Shown: one piece after another, positions 38,566 to 48,600 of the stretch
Numbering within the stretch: position 1 is the stretch's first letter
How the letters are laid out: the number at the start of each line of letters is the position of its first letter
DNA from: Granulicella aggregans
GTDB lineage: Bacteria; Acidobacteriota; Terriglobia; Terriglobales; Acidobacteriaceae
Assembly: GCF_014203275.1 (NCBI RefSeq)
Contig: NZ_JACHIP010000001.1
Coordinates: 248,001-312,000 of the forward strand
Direction: 5' to 3'
DNA: 64,000 nucleotides
The notes under the pieces: model-generated
Database searches by the model: none
Seen by the model: only the letters and a program-made list of their open reading frames with translations
What the model was told of the DNA's origin: nothing
Program-made: the position numbers and the translations under genes

Positions 38566-38874
38566 ATTTCCTAAAAACTTACACCGATCTACACCGCGAC
38601 TTATGGACTCTAGGAGTCGGCTGATCCTCTATGTTTATTGCGAAGATGCTCATTCCAATATGGGCATCGCTGCAAACAGCGAGCCACACGTTCCCCTCCA
38701 AGTCTTTGGCGACTTCCCGCTACCTTCAGGATCCGCCAACAGTTTGAAGCCCAAGAGTGAATCGGCTTACTCCCAGCCACATGTGAACTTCGACAAGTTG
38801 CTCAGGAACGAGCGTTGCGGCTTATATCAGCCGCCCAGTTACACTGGGCACGGAATGATTTTCTGGAGGCACCT
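38566..38874. other. 309-base gap after tRNA-Cys
   Basis: No gene is supported. A short hairpin (GCGGCTTATATCAGCCGC, about 38817-38834) occurs shortly before the peroxidase gene. Nothing else is recognised. Confidence 0.5.
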
Positions 38875-39420
38875 GTGCGAAAGATCTACCTGATGCTGAT
38901 GTTGTTGGTCCTGAGCGGCGTGGCTGTGGCTGATGCCGGCGCGCCCGTCTACGATTTCAAGCTGAACTCCATCGACGGTGACGCCACCACCCTGGGGGCC
39001 TATAAGGGCAAGGTGCTGCTGGTGGTCAACGTCGCCAGCGCCTGCGGATTTACGCCTCAATACACCGCGCTCGAGGCCGTCTACGAGAAGTACAAGGATA
39101 AGGGTCTGGTGATCGTCGGCGTACCCGCGAACAACTTTGCCAACCAGGAGTCCGGCAGCAATTCAACGATCAAAGAGTTCTGCAGCGCCAAGTTCCACGT
39201 GAAGTTTCCGATGATGTCGAAGGTCTCGGTAAAGGGCGACGATAAGACGCCGCTCTACAAGTACCTCACTGCGGCACCCAACGTTGGCGGCGAGATCAAG
39301 TGGAACTTCACCAAGTTCCTCATCGCCCGCAACGGGCAACCGATCGCTCGCTTTGAACCGGCCGTGACCCCGGATTCGCCAGAGGTGATCTCGGCGATCG
39401 AGTCTGCGCTGAAGTCCTAG
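38875..39420 (+). CDS. exported glutathione-peroxidase-family protein (Cys type)
   Basis: The 181-residue protein has a signal peptide (residues 1-21, ending VAVADAG) and a thioredoxin-fold peroxidase domain. The peroxidatic residue is cysteine, C57, in NVASACGFTPQY; the usual lysine before it is alanine here. The conserved tetrad Trp/Asn appears as WNFTKFLI. It should reduce peroxides in the periplasm, using thioredoxin-like donors more likely than glutathione. The start GTG 38875 has GGAGG 5 bases upstream; the signal peptide begins directly there. Confidence 0.9.
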   Translation: MRKIYLMLMLLVLSGVAVADAGAPVYDFKLNSIDGDATTLGAYKGKVLLVVNVASACGFTPQYTALEAVYEKYKDKGLVIVGVPANNFANQESGSNSTIKEFCSAKFHVKFPMMSKVSVKGDDKTPLYKYLTAAPNVGGEIKWNFTKFLIARNGQPIARFEPAVTPDSPEVISAIESALKS

Positions 39421-39593
39421 GCGCTGCGATGCCTGAGGCCAGTTCCTCATGAGCCAATGACCGGGCCGACGCCTGATCGCTGAGTCCTGCCTTGCAGATC
39501 ACCTCGGCGATCAGGTGCCTATTCGGGTTGTCCTGGCTCCGCGCGTATCAGGAATCTTTCCTTAGGCACCCAGGTAGATCTAGTTTTAAACAC

Positions 39594-39627
39594 GATGGGC
39601 GATCCAAAGGCTCTTGGATCGCCCATC
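39594..39627. terminator. bidirectional intrinsic terminator
   Basis: GATGGGCGATCCAA (39594-39607) pairs exactly with TTGGATCGCCCATC (39614-39627). On the minus strand it is followed by GTGTTTAAAAC and lies 34 bases past the stop of the beta-propeller gene. It also separates that gene from the convergent peroxidase gene. Confidence 0.75.
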
Positions 39628-39660
39628 ATGAAACCGTGTCCTTGTTTCACAAGAATCGGA

Positions 39661-40644
39661 CTATTCGGCGACGACCGTGATACCCGTGTTGCCCGACAAA
39701 TAGACCTTCCGGCTACCAAAGTTGACGGCAACGTAGTTGGCGTTGACTCCGCTAAGAGTCGCCGTGACTGCGTTCGTCTTGCCATCAATCACCGTCAAGT
39801 TGCCCGTCCCCGTGTTGGCAACGTACACCTTGTTCGTAGTGGGATCGACATCCACACCGTACGGATTATCCTGCACCGGGATCTGAGCGAGGACCGTGCC
39901 ATCCTTGTCGAGCACTATCGTGGTGGCTACGCCGAGGTCATCATTGGTGACGAAGACGTGGCCGGTGACCAGGTTGGCCGCAGCGAAGATATTGGTATCG
40001 CCTACGATGACGTCAGCGATGCGAGTGTGGTGGCGAACATCGAAGACCTCCGCCTGGCCGGTCACGAAGGGGATGTACAGCCTTTGATCGACGGGGTTGA
40101 AGGCAATGCCGAACGGCTCCAGATTGCTGGTGTTGATGTTCTCTACGATCTTGCCGGTCACTGCGTTGATCACATCGACACGAGAATCGCTGCCGTTCGC
40201 GATGAAGAGTTTGCGGCAGATGGGATCAAAGGCAACGCCGAGAATGCCGTCTCCCGGGTGCGTGAGGATCGTCTGGGTGGTGACGACCGCATCTGTCTTG
40301 CCATTGATCTCGGTCTCCAGGCAGGAGAAAGTGGCCGAGTAGTTGTCGCAGCCAACCGCGTAGACCAGGTTGCGAAGATAGTCGACGACGACAAAGTTCG
40401 CGGCGCCTACAGGGACCGGAATCTGCTTGATGACCTTATCCGTCTTGCCGTCGATCACGAGGATCGCGTCCGCAGAGCCTCCGAACGTGGGGGCGGCAAC
40501 ATAGATCTTGTTGGTGATGGGATTGGCTCCAAGTCCCACCGTCGGCTGGGCGGTCGGGATGGTGGCTTTGATGGTTTGGGCGGGCGCGGCCACGGCAACG
40601 GTGGCTGCGAGAGTTGCGAACGCAAGCGACTTCAACATTTTCAT
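39661..40644 (-). CDS. exported YVTN/YncE-type beta-propeller protein
   Basis: The 327-residue protein has a signal peptide (cleavage near APAQT, residue 23) and repeated blades of the form N-x-x-T-N-K-V/I-Y-V-A-N followed by V-I-D-G-K-T (for example VDVDPTTNKVYVANTG with NLTVIDGKTN). About seven blades fit. Such propellers act as extracellular binding platforms. ATG 40644 or 40638 could start; AAAGGG is 8 bases from the second. An in-frame extension to 40812 is rejected because it precedes the signal peptide. A terminator after the preceding gene suggests it has its own promoter. Confidence 0.82.
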   Translation of the reverse strand: MKMLKSLAFATLAATVAVAAPAQTIKATIPTAQPTVGLGANPITNKIYVAAPTFGGSADAILVIDGKTDKVIKQIPVPVGAANFVVVDYLRNLVYAVGCDNYSATFSCLETEINGKTDAVVTTQTILTHPGDGILGVAFDPICRKLFIANGSDSRVDVINAVTGKIVENINTSNLEPFGIAFNPVDQRLYIPFVTGQAEVFDVRHHTRIADVIVGDTNIFAAANLVTGHVFVTNDDLGVATTIVLDKDGTVLAQIPVQDNPYGVDVDPTTNKVYVANTGTGNLTVIDGKTNAVTATLSGVNANYVAVNFGSRKVYLSGNTGITVVAE

Positions 40645-40813
40645 TTCCCTTTCAAAGCAGGTGGAAGGTCTGGAGTGGTGCCAGCTTTCGCTGACTGGGC
40701 GCGATGCGAGTCCGGCTGCAGTTACCGGATCGTCTGGGAGGTGTGAACAGAAGGTGCAAACGCAAGGGGTCGAGCCGTCCGCCAGACGCGGAAGGAAAAG
40801 ATACTCGAACAAA

Positions 40814-40853
40814 CCCTGTGCGGGAACGCTCAGAAGCGGCGCGCCGCACAGGG
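40814..40853 (-). terminator. intrinsic terminator after the NHL/MBG gene
   Basis: CCCTGTGCGG (40814-40823) pairs with CCGCACAGGG (40844-40853). On the minus strand the hairpin begins 6 bases after the stop codon and is followed by TTTGTTCG. It likely ends the four-gene sigma/receptor operon. Confidence 0.7.
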
Positions 40854-40858
40854 GAAAC

Positions 40859-43800
40859 TCATTGCAGGGTGATGGTGAGGTTGAGTTGATTCATCACCGT
40901 GGTCCCATCAGGGGCAACTCCGCTGCCGGTCACCTGAATCATCGAGGTGCCTGGTTGGGAACCACTTTGCGAATTTTTTCCGTTGCCGCCGCAGGCGATC
41001 AGCGAGGACAGTGGAAGTAATAGAACCGCGCCGAAGAGGATCATCCGGCCGGCCCCACGATGTGCAAATCTCCTTCGGGCGAAGACCAGGAGGAGACCCC
41101 CTGTCGCCGCTGGAAATAAGAGTGCACCTGCGAGAACCTCCTCTGGACCGTGCTGTAACGAGGCCTGGGTTCCCGCCGCTACGATGGTCAGAACTCCCGT
41201 GGCTGGTCCAGGCCCGGATCCATTCGCGTCGGCAACCGGAGTCAGCGATTGGGGATTCATGGTGCAGGTAACTCCTGCCGGAAGCGCGCCGCAGCCTACC
41301 GTCACGGATCCGGCAAAGTCGTTTAATGGCGTCAACGTAATCTTCACCGAGGCGCTCTGGCCGATTGGGACAGTCAGGGCCGAGGGCGTCGCTGAAAGGG
41401 TGAAGCTGGCAGCCGGGAGGATGGTCAACGTCCCGTTGATCGGCTGCAGCGTCCATACGGGCGAACTGAACGTTCCCTGGGTTACCACGATCGGATAGTC
41501 GCCAGGCGGAGAACTGCTGTCAGCAGTTGTCGTCAGCTGTGGCATGCCCGAGTAGGTATTGGCCGCGATGACTGCGCTCGTGCTACCCGCGAAGTAGTAG
41601 GTGAAGTTCGGATTTGCCGCTCCAAACGCTCGCGTCATATTGTTTGCGTTCACCTGAAGCTGAGCCCGCGTGGTTTGGAAGGTCTGCGTGACTGGGGGAG
41701 CTGCCGCGTACAGATCGTTCCCGGGCTGAATTGCAGTCACAGTGACCGTGCCAATCACGGCGGAGTGGTCGGGAGGAATGGGAGAGAATTCGATCTGGTC
41801 ATAGGTGATTGGACCGGTGGCGGCGATGGCCACTGCCAGACTGGAGCTCGCGGTCGCCTTCCAGGGAATCACGGAGTTCCCGTACGGAGTGTCGGCGACC
41901 TGGGGAAAGGTAATCGTCTGCGCCGCCTTCGTAATCGTGAGCGTGCCTGGAAGGAAGTTGAAGGTGTAGTTGGAGGCAAACAGAGTACCGCCGCTTGGGT
42001 CCAGACCGAGAGGATACTGGCCGGGAGCCGAGCTTGCCGCAGGTGGAAGGAAGGCCGGAGCTCCGCTTAGCACTGAAGGCCCATCACCATTTACGAAGCC
42101 GGTGGCCGTGTAGCTGAAGGCAGGATTGGTCGCTCCATAGGCTCGAGTGGCATCATTCGCCTTGATGCTGAGTATCGCGGGCTTGACCGTGAAGATCTGT
42201 GTCACCGGTGTCGCGGCGCCGAAGTTTTCGTCCCCCCCCTGCGCCGCGGTGACGGAAACCGCCCCGACTCCGTTTACGACCAGCCGCGAGCCAAGAATCG
42301 TTGCAGGACCGGAGACGGTATAGGAGACCGCAAGACCCGAGCTCGATGAAGCGCCAAGCGTTATGGCCGAGACACCATAGGTCACGTCAGGCAGGGCGCT
42401 GAAGCTTATGGTCTGCGCCACGCCGCCGGTAATGGTGAGCACTCCGTTCTGCGGCGTCAAAGCGTAGTTGACCGAAGCCAGCGTGCCTAGCGCAGTCGTG
42501 ATCGGATAGGTTCCGGAGGCGGACTTCGGCGTGGCGCTTGTTGTGAGCACCGGCTGGCCGGTGACAGCCGTTGCCGCCGTCTCACCGAGCACCAATCCAC
42601 CCAGGTGATAAGTGAGTTGCGGCAATGTAGAGGAGCTGTTGTAGGTGAAGAAGAGGTTGTCCGCTGCCACTGTGAGCGGGGCTTTCTGCACGCTGAGTGT
42701 CTGTGTAACGGGCGTGGCCGCCATGTAGGTCGTGTCGCCCGGTTGGCTGGCTGTAATCGTGATGTTGCCTGCACCGGTGATGGTGAGTTTCGATCCGCTT
42801 ATGCTCGCTAAGTTCGCCGGGCTTACCGCGTAAGTGATCGTCAGGCTCGTGGGATTGCTATCGGGGCCGATCGACTGGGCCATCAAAGTGATCGGCGCGG
42901 TGCCGTAGGTGACAGTCGGGAGGGCCTGAAACTCGATGGTTTGCGCTAGCTTCTGGGCAGGGCCATCTACTTTCCAGATCAGGCTCGTGTCCGCGACATT
43001 GAGACCGCCGGTTGAGTCGATGAATGCGAACGAAGGGTTGGTCAGCATCAGAGACGAAGCCGGGCTGCCGTCTAGCGCAGCTTCCTGGGCCTGCGTAGCC
43101 GATGGGCTTGCGGTGATGCTGCCGGCGATCGTGAAGATCATCTGATCGCTGTGACGCACGGCGCGGATCGCGTTGTCAGCTTGGTCCGTAATGATGAGAT
43201 TGTCATTGGCATCTACGCTGATTCCAATCGGGGAAAACAGAAGAGCCGAGGTCGCCGGACCGTTGTCGCCACAATTCGAGCCTCCACAAGAGGAGCCGAT
43301 CACGCCTGCCACGGTGTGGATGCTGCCGTCCGAGCCAACCTTGCGGACTACGTTCGTCTGAAGCTCAGACAGATAGAGATTTCCAGCCGAATCGAGCGCG
43401 ATGCTGTACACGCCACCCAACACGGCACTGGTCGCTGGGCCGCCTTCGCCGCAGGTGGTGTCACTGCAGAAAGTGCCGGGCTGAGTGATGTCGCCAGCGA
43501 TAGTTGTCGTCGTCCCATCCGTACCGATCGCACGGACAAGGTTTGCGCCTCCATCGGCGACATAGAGAACACCATTGCTTAACGCAAGCGAGCTCGGCGA
43601 AACGAATGTCGAGTTGGCCGCGGTCGTCCCATTCGCCGATGCGGCGCTGATCGTATGGTTTGGATCGCCCGCGATGGTGGTGATGAATCCTGTGCTCCGA
43701 TCGATCTTCCTCACGGCATAGCTGGATTCATCCGCCATGAGGAGGCTGCCGGTGCTATCGAAGAGAAGTGAACCGATGTAGCCGAGGGTGGCGTTCACCG

Positions 43801-44242
43801 CAAAGGATCCATCTCCGCACGCGCCACCGCCGCAACTCAGCCCTGCATTGTTGCCATTGCCGGCGATAGCATAGACGTTTCCTTTCACTGGAGTGAAGGG
43901 AGTCGACGCGTTCTGAGCGGCAAACTGGAGCAGGGGCGGGACGGCGCCTGAGATGTCCGCCGTGTAGTACATGTCGATCTCATAGGTGTTTGCGAAGTAG
44001 AGGTTCCCCGCCGAGTCCCTGACCATCGCGTCCGTCGTAGCCGCCAAGTCAGTCGGCGCTACGGCTCCGAAGGTCCCGGCGTATAGAGTCGTCGCCGTGC
44101 CCGAGCCGATCGTGAGATGCGCCGTGCTGTTCGCGTAATCCGCGACCGACTGCGCATGGGCAGGCGGAACGCTCGCCAGCAGGCCAACGCAAAGCAGCCA
44201 CGCGAGGGCGAAGGATATATGCGAATAGAGTTTCCGGTTCAT
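40859..44242 (-). CDS. large secreted NHL-repeat and MBG-domain protein
   Basis: The 1127-residue protein has a signal peptide (to AHAQS, residue 31). Residues about 40-430 hold NHL-type propeller repeats (PSSLALSNGVLYVADGGANL, DSAGNLYLSELQTN, GISVDANDNLIITDQADNAI). Residues 440-1000 hold several MBG-like beta modules (QTIEFQALPTVTYGTAPITL; KAPLTVAADN; ATNPAFSYTATGF type units). The tail has an Ig-like stretch, two hydrophobic helices and a late LSSLIACGG motif. It is probably a surface-exposed adhesin or binding protein. GGAG is 7 bases from ATG 44242. It is the fourth gene of the operon that begins with the sigma-factor fusion. Confidence 0.85.
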   Translation of the reverse strand: MNRKLYSHISFALAWLLCVGLLASVPPAHAQSVADYANSTAHLTIGSGTATTLYAGTFGAVAPTDLAATTDAMVRDSAGNLYFANTYEIDMYYTADISGAVPPLLQFAAQNASTPFTPVKGNVYAIAGNGNNAGLSCGGGACGDGSFAVNATLGYIGSLLFDSTGSLLMADESSYAVRKIDRSTGFITTIAGDPNHTISAASANGTTAANSTFVSPSSLALSNGVLYVADGGANLVRAIGTDGTTTTIAGDITQPGTFCSDTTCGEGGPATSAVLGGVYSIALDSAGNLYLSELQTNVVRKVGSDGSIHTVAGVIGSSCGGSNCGDNGPATSALLFSPIGISVDANDNLIITDQADNAIRAVRHSDQMIFTIAGSITASPSATQAQEAALDGSPASSLMLTNPSFAFIDSTGGLNVADTSLIWKVDGPAQKLAQTIEFQALPTVTYGTAPITLMAQSIGPDSNPTSLTITYAVSPANLASISGSKLTITGAGNITITASQPGDTTYMAATPVTQTLSVQKAPLTVAADNLFFTYNSSSTLPQLTYHLGGLVLGETAATAVTGQPVLTTSATPKSASGTYPITTALGTLASVNYALTPQNGVLTITGGVAQTISFSALPDVTYGVSAITLGASSSSGLAVSYTVSGPATILGSRLVVNGVGAVSVTAAQGGDENFGAATPVTQIFTVKPAILSIKANDATRAYGATNPAFSYTATGFVNGDGPSVLSGAPAFLPPAASSAPGQYPLGLDPSGGTLFASNYTFNFLPGTLTITKAAQTITFPQVADTPYGNSVIPWKATASSSLAVAIAATGPITYDQIEFSPIPPDHSAVIGTVTVTAIQPGNDLYAAAPPVTQTFQTTRAQLQVNANNMTRAFGAANPNFTYYFAGSTSAVIAANTYSGMPQLTTTADSSSPPGDYPIVVTQGTFSSPVWTLQPINGTLTILPAASFTLSATPSALTVPIGQSASVKITLTPLNDFAGSVTVGCGALPAGVTCTMNPQSLTPVADANGSGPGPATGVLTIVAAGTQASLQHGPEEVLAGALLFPAATGGLLLVFARRRFAHRGAGRMILFGAVLLLPLSSLIACGGNGKNSQSGSQPGTSMIQVTGSGVAPDGTTVMNQLNLTITLQ

Positions 44243-44311
44243 GAGTCGCTCCGTTGTTCTTCTTGCCGGTTCTTCTTGCGGGTGTTCTTCTCGTGCGCAC
44301 AGTGCTGATGG

Positions 44312-45616
44312 TTATTGCTGATAGAGATAAAACTGAATGAGCTGGGTAACGTCTGCCGAGCCCGAGTTCGAAGCATCGTAGGAGCTGAAATAGATCACGT
44401 ACTTGCCGGCGATCTTGCTTGCGATGGCCACCCCACGGGAAAGACATACCGGGCTACCCGACGGGTTGAATCCTGCCTTGATGAAGGGTGCAGTGCCCGC
44501 ATCCTGCGCCACCCTTGGACAGACACCATTGGGGTCCAGGACTGAAAGTTGAGCGGACGTAAAGAGACCGTTCAGTGCGGCATCCTGCGTTCCCAGCGTG
44601 ATCGTGTACGTAGTTGCGGGAGTCTGAGTCAGATTGTCGTTGGCATACATGCCGCCAGCCAGCGTCGACGACTTATCCGTTGGCGGAGTAAATGAGACCG
44701 CGTGGGTGCGGGAGTCACTCGAAGGATCGAACTCGTATACCAGACCGCGATACGTCCCGGTCGCGAGGTCCGTGGTGCTGATGGGAAAGTTTGGAACGGC
44801 CATGCCGATCTCCCCATACAGCGCGGAGCGGGTCATCGCCGGAGCCTGAGTGGGTGACCGGTCTTCGACGAAGAGGCCGTTGGGATTGAAGTGAAATGTA
44901 GGATTGCTCGCTGGCGAGTCCTGCGGTGTGACGAAGACTGCCGACGGATTGGCGGCGATCGTGCCCACTCCGTTGCTGCTCGCGCAGGTAGCGGCATAGG
45001 TCAGCGGATCGGTTCCGTTCTCAGTCTGCGCGGAACCGGCTCCGTAGTAAGGGATCTGGTAGCCATGGTTGTCGCCGAAGGTCCAACTCTTTCCATCCGT
45101 CGACGTGCTGGTGGTAAATGTTCCATAGGCCGGGGTAAGTGAGGACTCGTCTGCGGTTCCCGACGCCGCGTGCGGCCCCATCGTCAGGTAGATATAGCGC
45201 AGCCTGCCGATGATGGCGAAGCAGTCGGATTGAGCCACTAAGGGCACGGGAAATGCAGTGACATCCCCCGGCCGGAGCACCCCTGCGGAGCCCGGCTGCT
45301 CGACCGCGAGTCCGCGCTGTGCCCCGCTGGTATTGCCGAAGTTCATTACGCCATCGGTCTCGTTGAAGTAGCCTGCCTGCGCCGCAGCCGGAAACGTGAT
45401 GGCCTGATAGCTGAACTGCTTTTGAACATCATCCAGGATGACGGAGTAATAACCGGGATTGTCGACCCCGGCATAAGTCGTCGTACTCGCCGGTGTTATG
45501 ACCGGTGGCAATGGCGATAGGTTCGCCGAGTTGTCGGGCGCTCCTGTGCCGCACCCCAAGAATCCTGAGGTGACAGCCAGGGCGATCCATCGTGAACCAC
45601 GAAAAGTTGTCTGCAT
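44312..45616 (-). CDS. putative outer-membrane or surface lipoprotein of unknown function
   Basis: The 434-residue protein has a short signal with a lipobox-like FLGC at residues 19-22, followed by a Ser/Pro-rich linker and a beta-strand-rich body rich in Thr/Ser/Gly/Tyr. No family is recognised. The position -3 residue is F rather than L, so lipidation is likely but not certain. GAGG lies 6 bases before ATG 45616. It starts 8 bases after the stop of the TonB-dependent receptor, a spacing that argues for a functional pairing, as SusD-like partners do for their receptors, though it does not look like SusD. Confidence 0.7.
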   Translation of the reverse strand: MQTTFRGSRWIALAVTSGFLGCGTGAPDNSANLSPLPPVITPASTTTYAGVDNPGYYSVILDDVQKQFSYQAITFPAAAQAGYFNETDGVMNFGNTSGAQRGLAVEQPGSAGVLRPGDVTAFPVPLVAQSDCFAIIGRLRYIYLTMGPHAASGTADESSLTPAYGTFTTSTSTDGKSWTFGDNHGYQIPYYGAGSAQTENGTDPLTYAATCASSNGVGTIAANPSAVFVTPQDSPASNPTFHFNPNGLFVEDRSPTQAPAMTRSALYGEIGMAVPNFPISTTDLATGTYRGLVYEFDPSSDSRTHAVSFTPPTDKSSTLAGGMYANDNLTQTPATTYTITLGTQDAALNGLFTSAQLSVLDPNGVCPRVAQDAGTAPFIKAGFNPSGSPVCLSRGVAIASKIAGKYVIYFSSYDASNSGSADVTQLIQFYLYQQ

Positions 45617-45624
45617 AAAGGTCC

Positions 45625-48600
45625 TCAGAACGCCAGCTTCAGCGCGAGTTGAAGCGTGCGGGGCCGGTGCGCATCGACGGGATGCAGGAACGAACTTCCG
45701 GTGAGGCAGCTTGTGCCGTCACCGCCGGCACCGGAGTAGCCTGTCGCGTAGGGTCCGAAGCAGCTAAGCGTGTTCTGCGCCTGGTTGCCGAGCAGCGGAT
45801 CGTAAATGCGAAACTGGGTCTGGTTGAAGACGTTGAACGCTTCGCTGCGGAACTGCAGGCTGTAGCGTTCACTGATTGCGAAGTTCTTCACCAGCGAAAC
45901 ATCCGAGTTGGTGCGTCGCGGATTTCGCAACGAGTTGCGTCCCGCGTTGCCAAAGCTCAGGCCTCGCGGCGCAGCGAAGGCGCCGGGATTCAACAGCAGC
46001 GGGCCGACACTCTGCGCGTTGGTCCCCCCCGTTGGCCTGCGGCCATAAGGATTGCCAATCAAGTCCGGGTAAGAGCCCGCGCCCTGGCCGTTTGCGACGC
46101 CGGCGTTATCCAGCGTTGAGATTCCTGCGGGACTGCCGTTGTTGATGACCGTGAACGGAATGCCGGTCTCAAAGAGCGTTATGCCGGAGAGCTCCCAACC
46201 GTTCAGGATCTGCTTCGCCACGGCGCTGTTGGCATAGGCCGATGGTGGACGGTCCGGCACGGTAGCATCTTCGGGATCGGGATCAGCATTGATGTTGCTG
46301 ACGAAGTGCTGCCACATGGCAAGCAGAGGCACCTGGTAGACGTAGCTCACGTGCAGCAGATGGCGCTGGTCGAAGTTCGAGCTCGCACGATTGGCGCGCA
46401 CATCGTAGGAGTTGACGAAGGTCGCATCCGAGCGGTCCGAGGCATTGTCGAACGAATGGCTATAGGTATAAGCCACGCCGAGCGTCAGGTTCGCCGCTGT
46501 GCGCCGGGCCGTCGCCTGAAGTGCACCATAGTTAGAGTTTGCAATGTCCTCGAGCGAGTAGATCTCGCCCAGCCCCGGTGCGAACTTGCGCAGCGCATTA
46601 GGCTGCACCGCGACGGGGTTCGCGGCGAATCCCGTTCCGTTATTCGATCCCGTCCCAAAGCACGCCGCCTGCATGTTGGGGAAGGCGGCATCGGACGCCC
46701 CCACCACAGTGCCGTTGGTGGTGACGAAGGACAAGCTGTCGCCGCTGCCGGTGTAAGAGCAGTCTCCGATGGGAGTCGTTGGCGCGAATGCGTTGTATCC
46801 GCTGCGGACCAGCGGCTGCCCCGCGCCGAACGGATTTTGGCCAGCGCTGATTGGCTGCAATTGATTCAACTGCCGCTCCAGGGCAAGGTGCGTGCCCTTG
46901 CTTCCGACGTAAGCGAGACTCGCCAGTGTGCCCTTCGGCAGCTCCTGTTGCACGCTCACGCTCCACTGCTGCACATAAGGCCAGATCTGCTTGAATGGAA
47001 TCGCAGTGACGTTGAGGGGATAGGCCACGTTGCGTCCGGCGTTGCTCCAGCTGCCGACGTTCAACGCGGTCATATCCAGCACGATCGGAGAGCTGCCCTC
47101 GAGCGATCCGGTGTTGGCTTCATCCGCCGTCCCGTGCTCGAAGAAGACGCCATAGCCGCCCCGCAACGAAGTCTTGCCCTGGCCAAACACGTCCCACGCG
47201 AAACCAATGCGAGGCGATGGATTGAACCAGTGGCTTGAAGCGCAGCTTCCCGGAACACCGCCCGTGCCGCAACGCGACAATCCGTTGAATACCCGGGGAT
47301 CAAGGCCGCTCTGTGGATTCGCGGGATTGAGGGCAAACGAAATCCCGGTGGACTTGTCGACCAGTTCGCCGGTAAGAGGATTTACCTGCAGGCTCGCGGC
47401 GACCGTGTTGCTGAAGTACTTCTGATTCCAGTTGTAGACGTTGTCGTTCGCGGTATGGAAGTTTCCGAAGAGACTCACACGCAGGCCGGCGTTGATCGTC
47501 AGCCTTGAAGAGACCTTGAAGTCATCCTGCAGATACGGCTCGATGATCTGGTAGCGCTCACGGTATCTCGTCTGGCCGCTGTCTTGTTGGAAGCTGAAGA
47601 CCCCGCCCGACGATTCCCCGGCGGCGTTGAAGCCGGGATCGCCCGGCAACGGAATGTTCTGCTGCGGCCGGTTGTAGAGGAAGTCCGCGAAGGAGTTTCC
47701 CGTTAGGCCATACTTTACGTTGTTGAAGGTATAGATCCCCTGCGTCTCTCCGGTTGCCGCGCCGATGGGCGTGTTGTCCTGGTTGCGCTGATAGATGACC
47801 CACTGCGCGCCGAACTGCAGGCTGTGCTTGCCGAGCACCTTGGTGATGTTGTCCGCGAAGCTGTAGACGGGATTGGTATGGGTCCACGGAAGATAGGCCG
47901 GGTCCGCATTGAATCCCAGGCCGCCGTATTCCGCGTTGTTGCCTGAGATGGAGATACCCGGCAGCTTCGCCACACCGTCCAGCCCCTTGCTGCCATTCGC
48001 GAAGATGGTCGTCGCCGGGCACTGGATCAGCACGGCTGCCGTCTGGCCGCTGTCAAAGTTCGGGTCCACCGCGCAGGGCGCATCGAGTGCGGCTGGCCGT
48101 TGGATAGATACGTTCGCTCCGTGCACGTTCGAGAGCTTGATGCGCGAGTTGGTAAAGCTCACCACAAACTCGTTCAGCAGAGTCGGAGTCAGCGACGCGG
48201 TCACTCGCGCCGCCATGCTGAGGCCAGGTCCGTAATACCGACTTTGTATGGTCGGAAAGCTATTTTGTAGGAACGAGTACGGAGGCACCGGAGTCGTCTC
48301 GTCCCATTCGTCGTGTATGTAGCGAAAGCTCGCCTGCACCTTCGAGTTGATCGCGTGATCGAAGCGAAAGAGCTCTTCGCGATAGTAAGTGGGCAGCGAG
48401 ACATCCACGTTGTAGCAGGAACCGACGGTCGAGTTGCAGCCGGAGGTCGCGTTCGGCGCCGGAATAATACCCGTGTTCAGAATCGCTTGCGCATTGCGAT
48501 TGATCTGCCCGATGGCTGCGCCGTTGAATCCCGCGCCCACAACAGGGCAGTCCGGATATTTGCTCTTGTCGACCGTAACGCTGGTGTCGTTGTATCCCGC

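Noticed and set aside
39010..39080. Selenocysteine in the glutathione-peroxidase active site
   Set aside because: The codon is TGC, not TGA, so the residue is ordinary cysteine.
40645..40812. N-terminal extension of the beta-propeller protein
   Set aside because: The extra residues precede a complete signal peptide and overlap the terminator region; the internal ATG is the real start.
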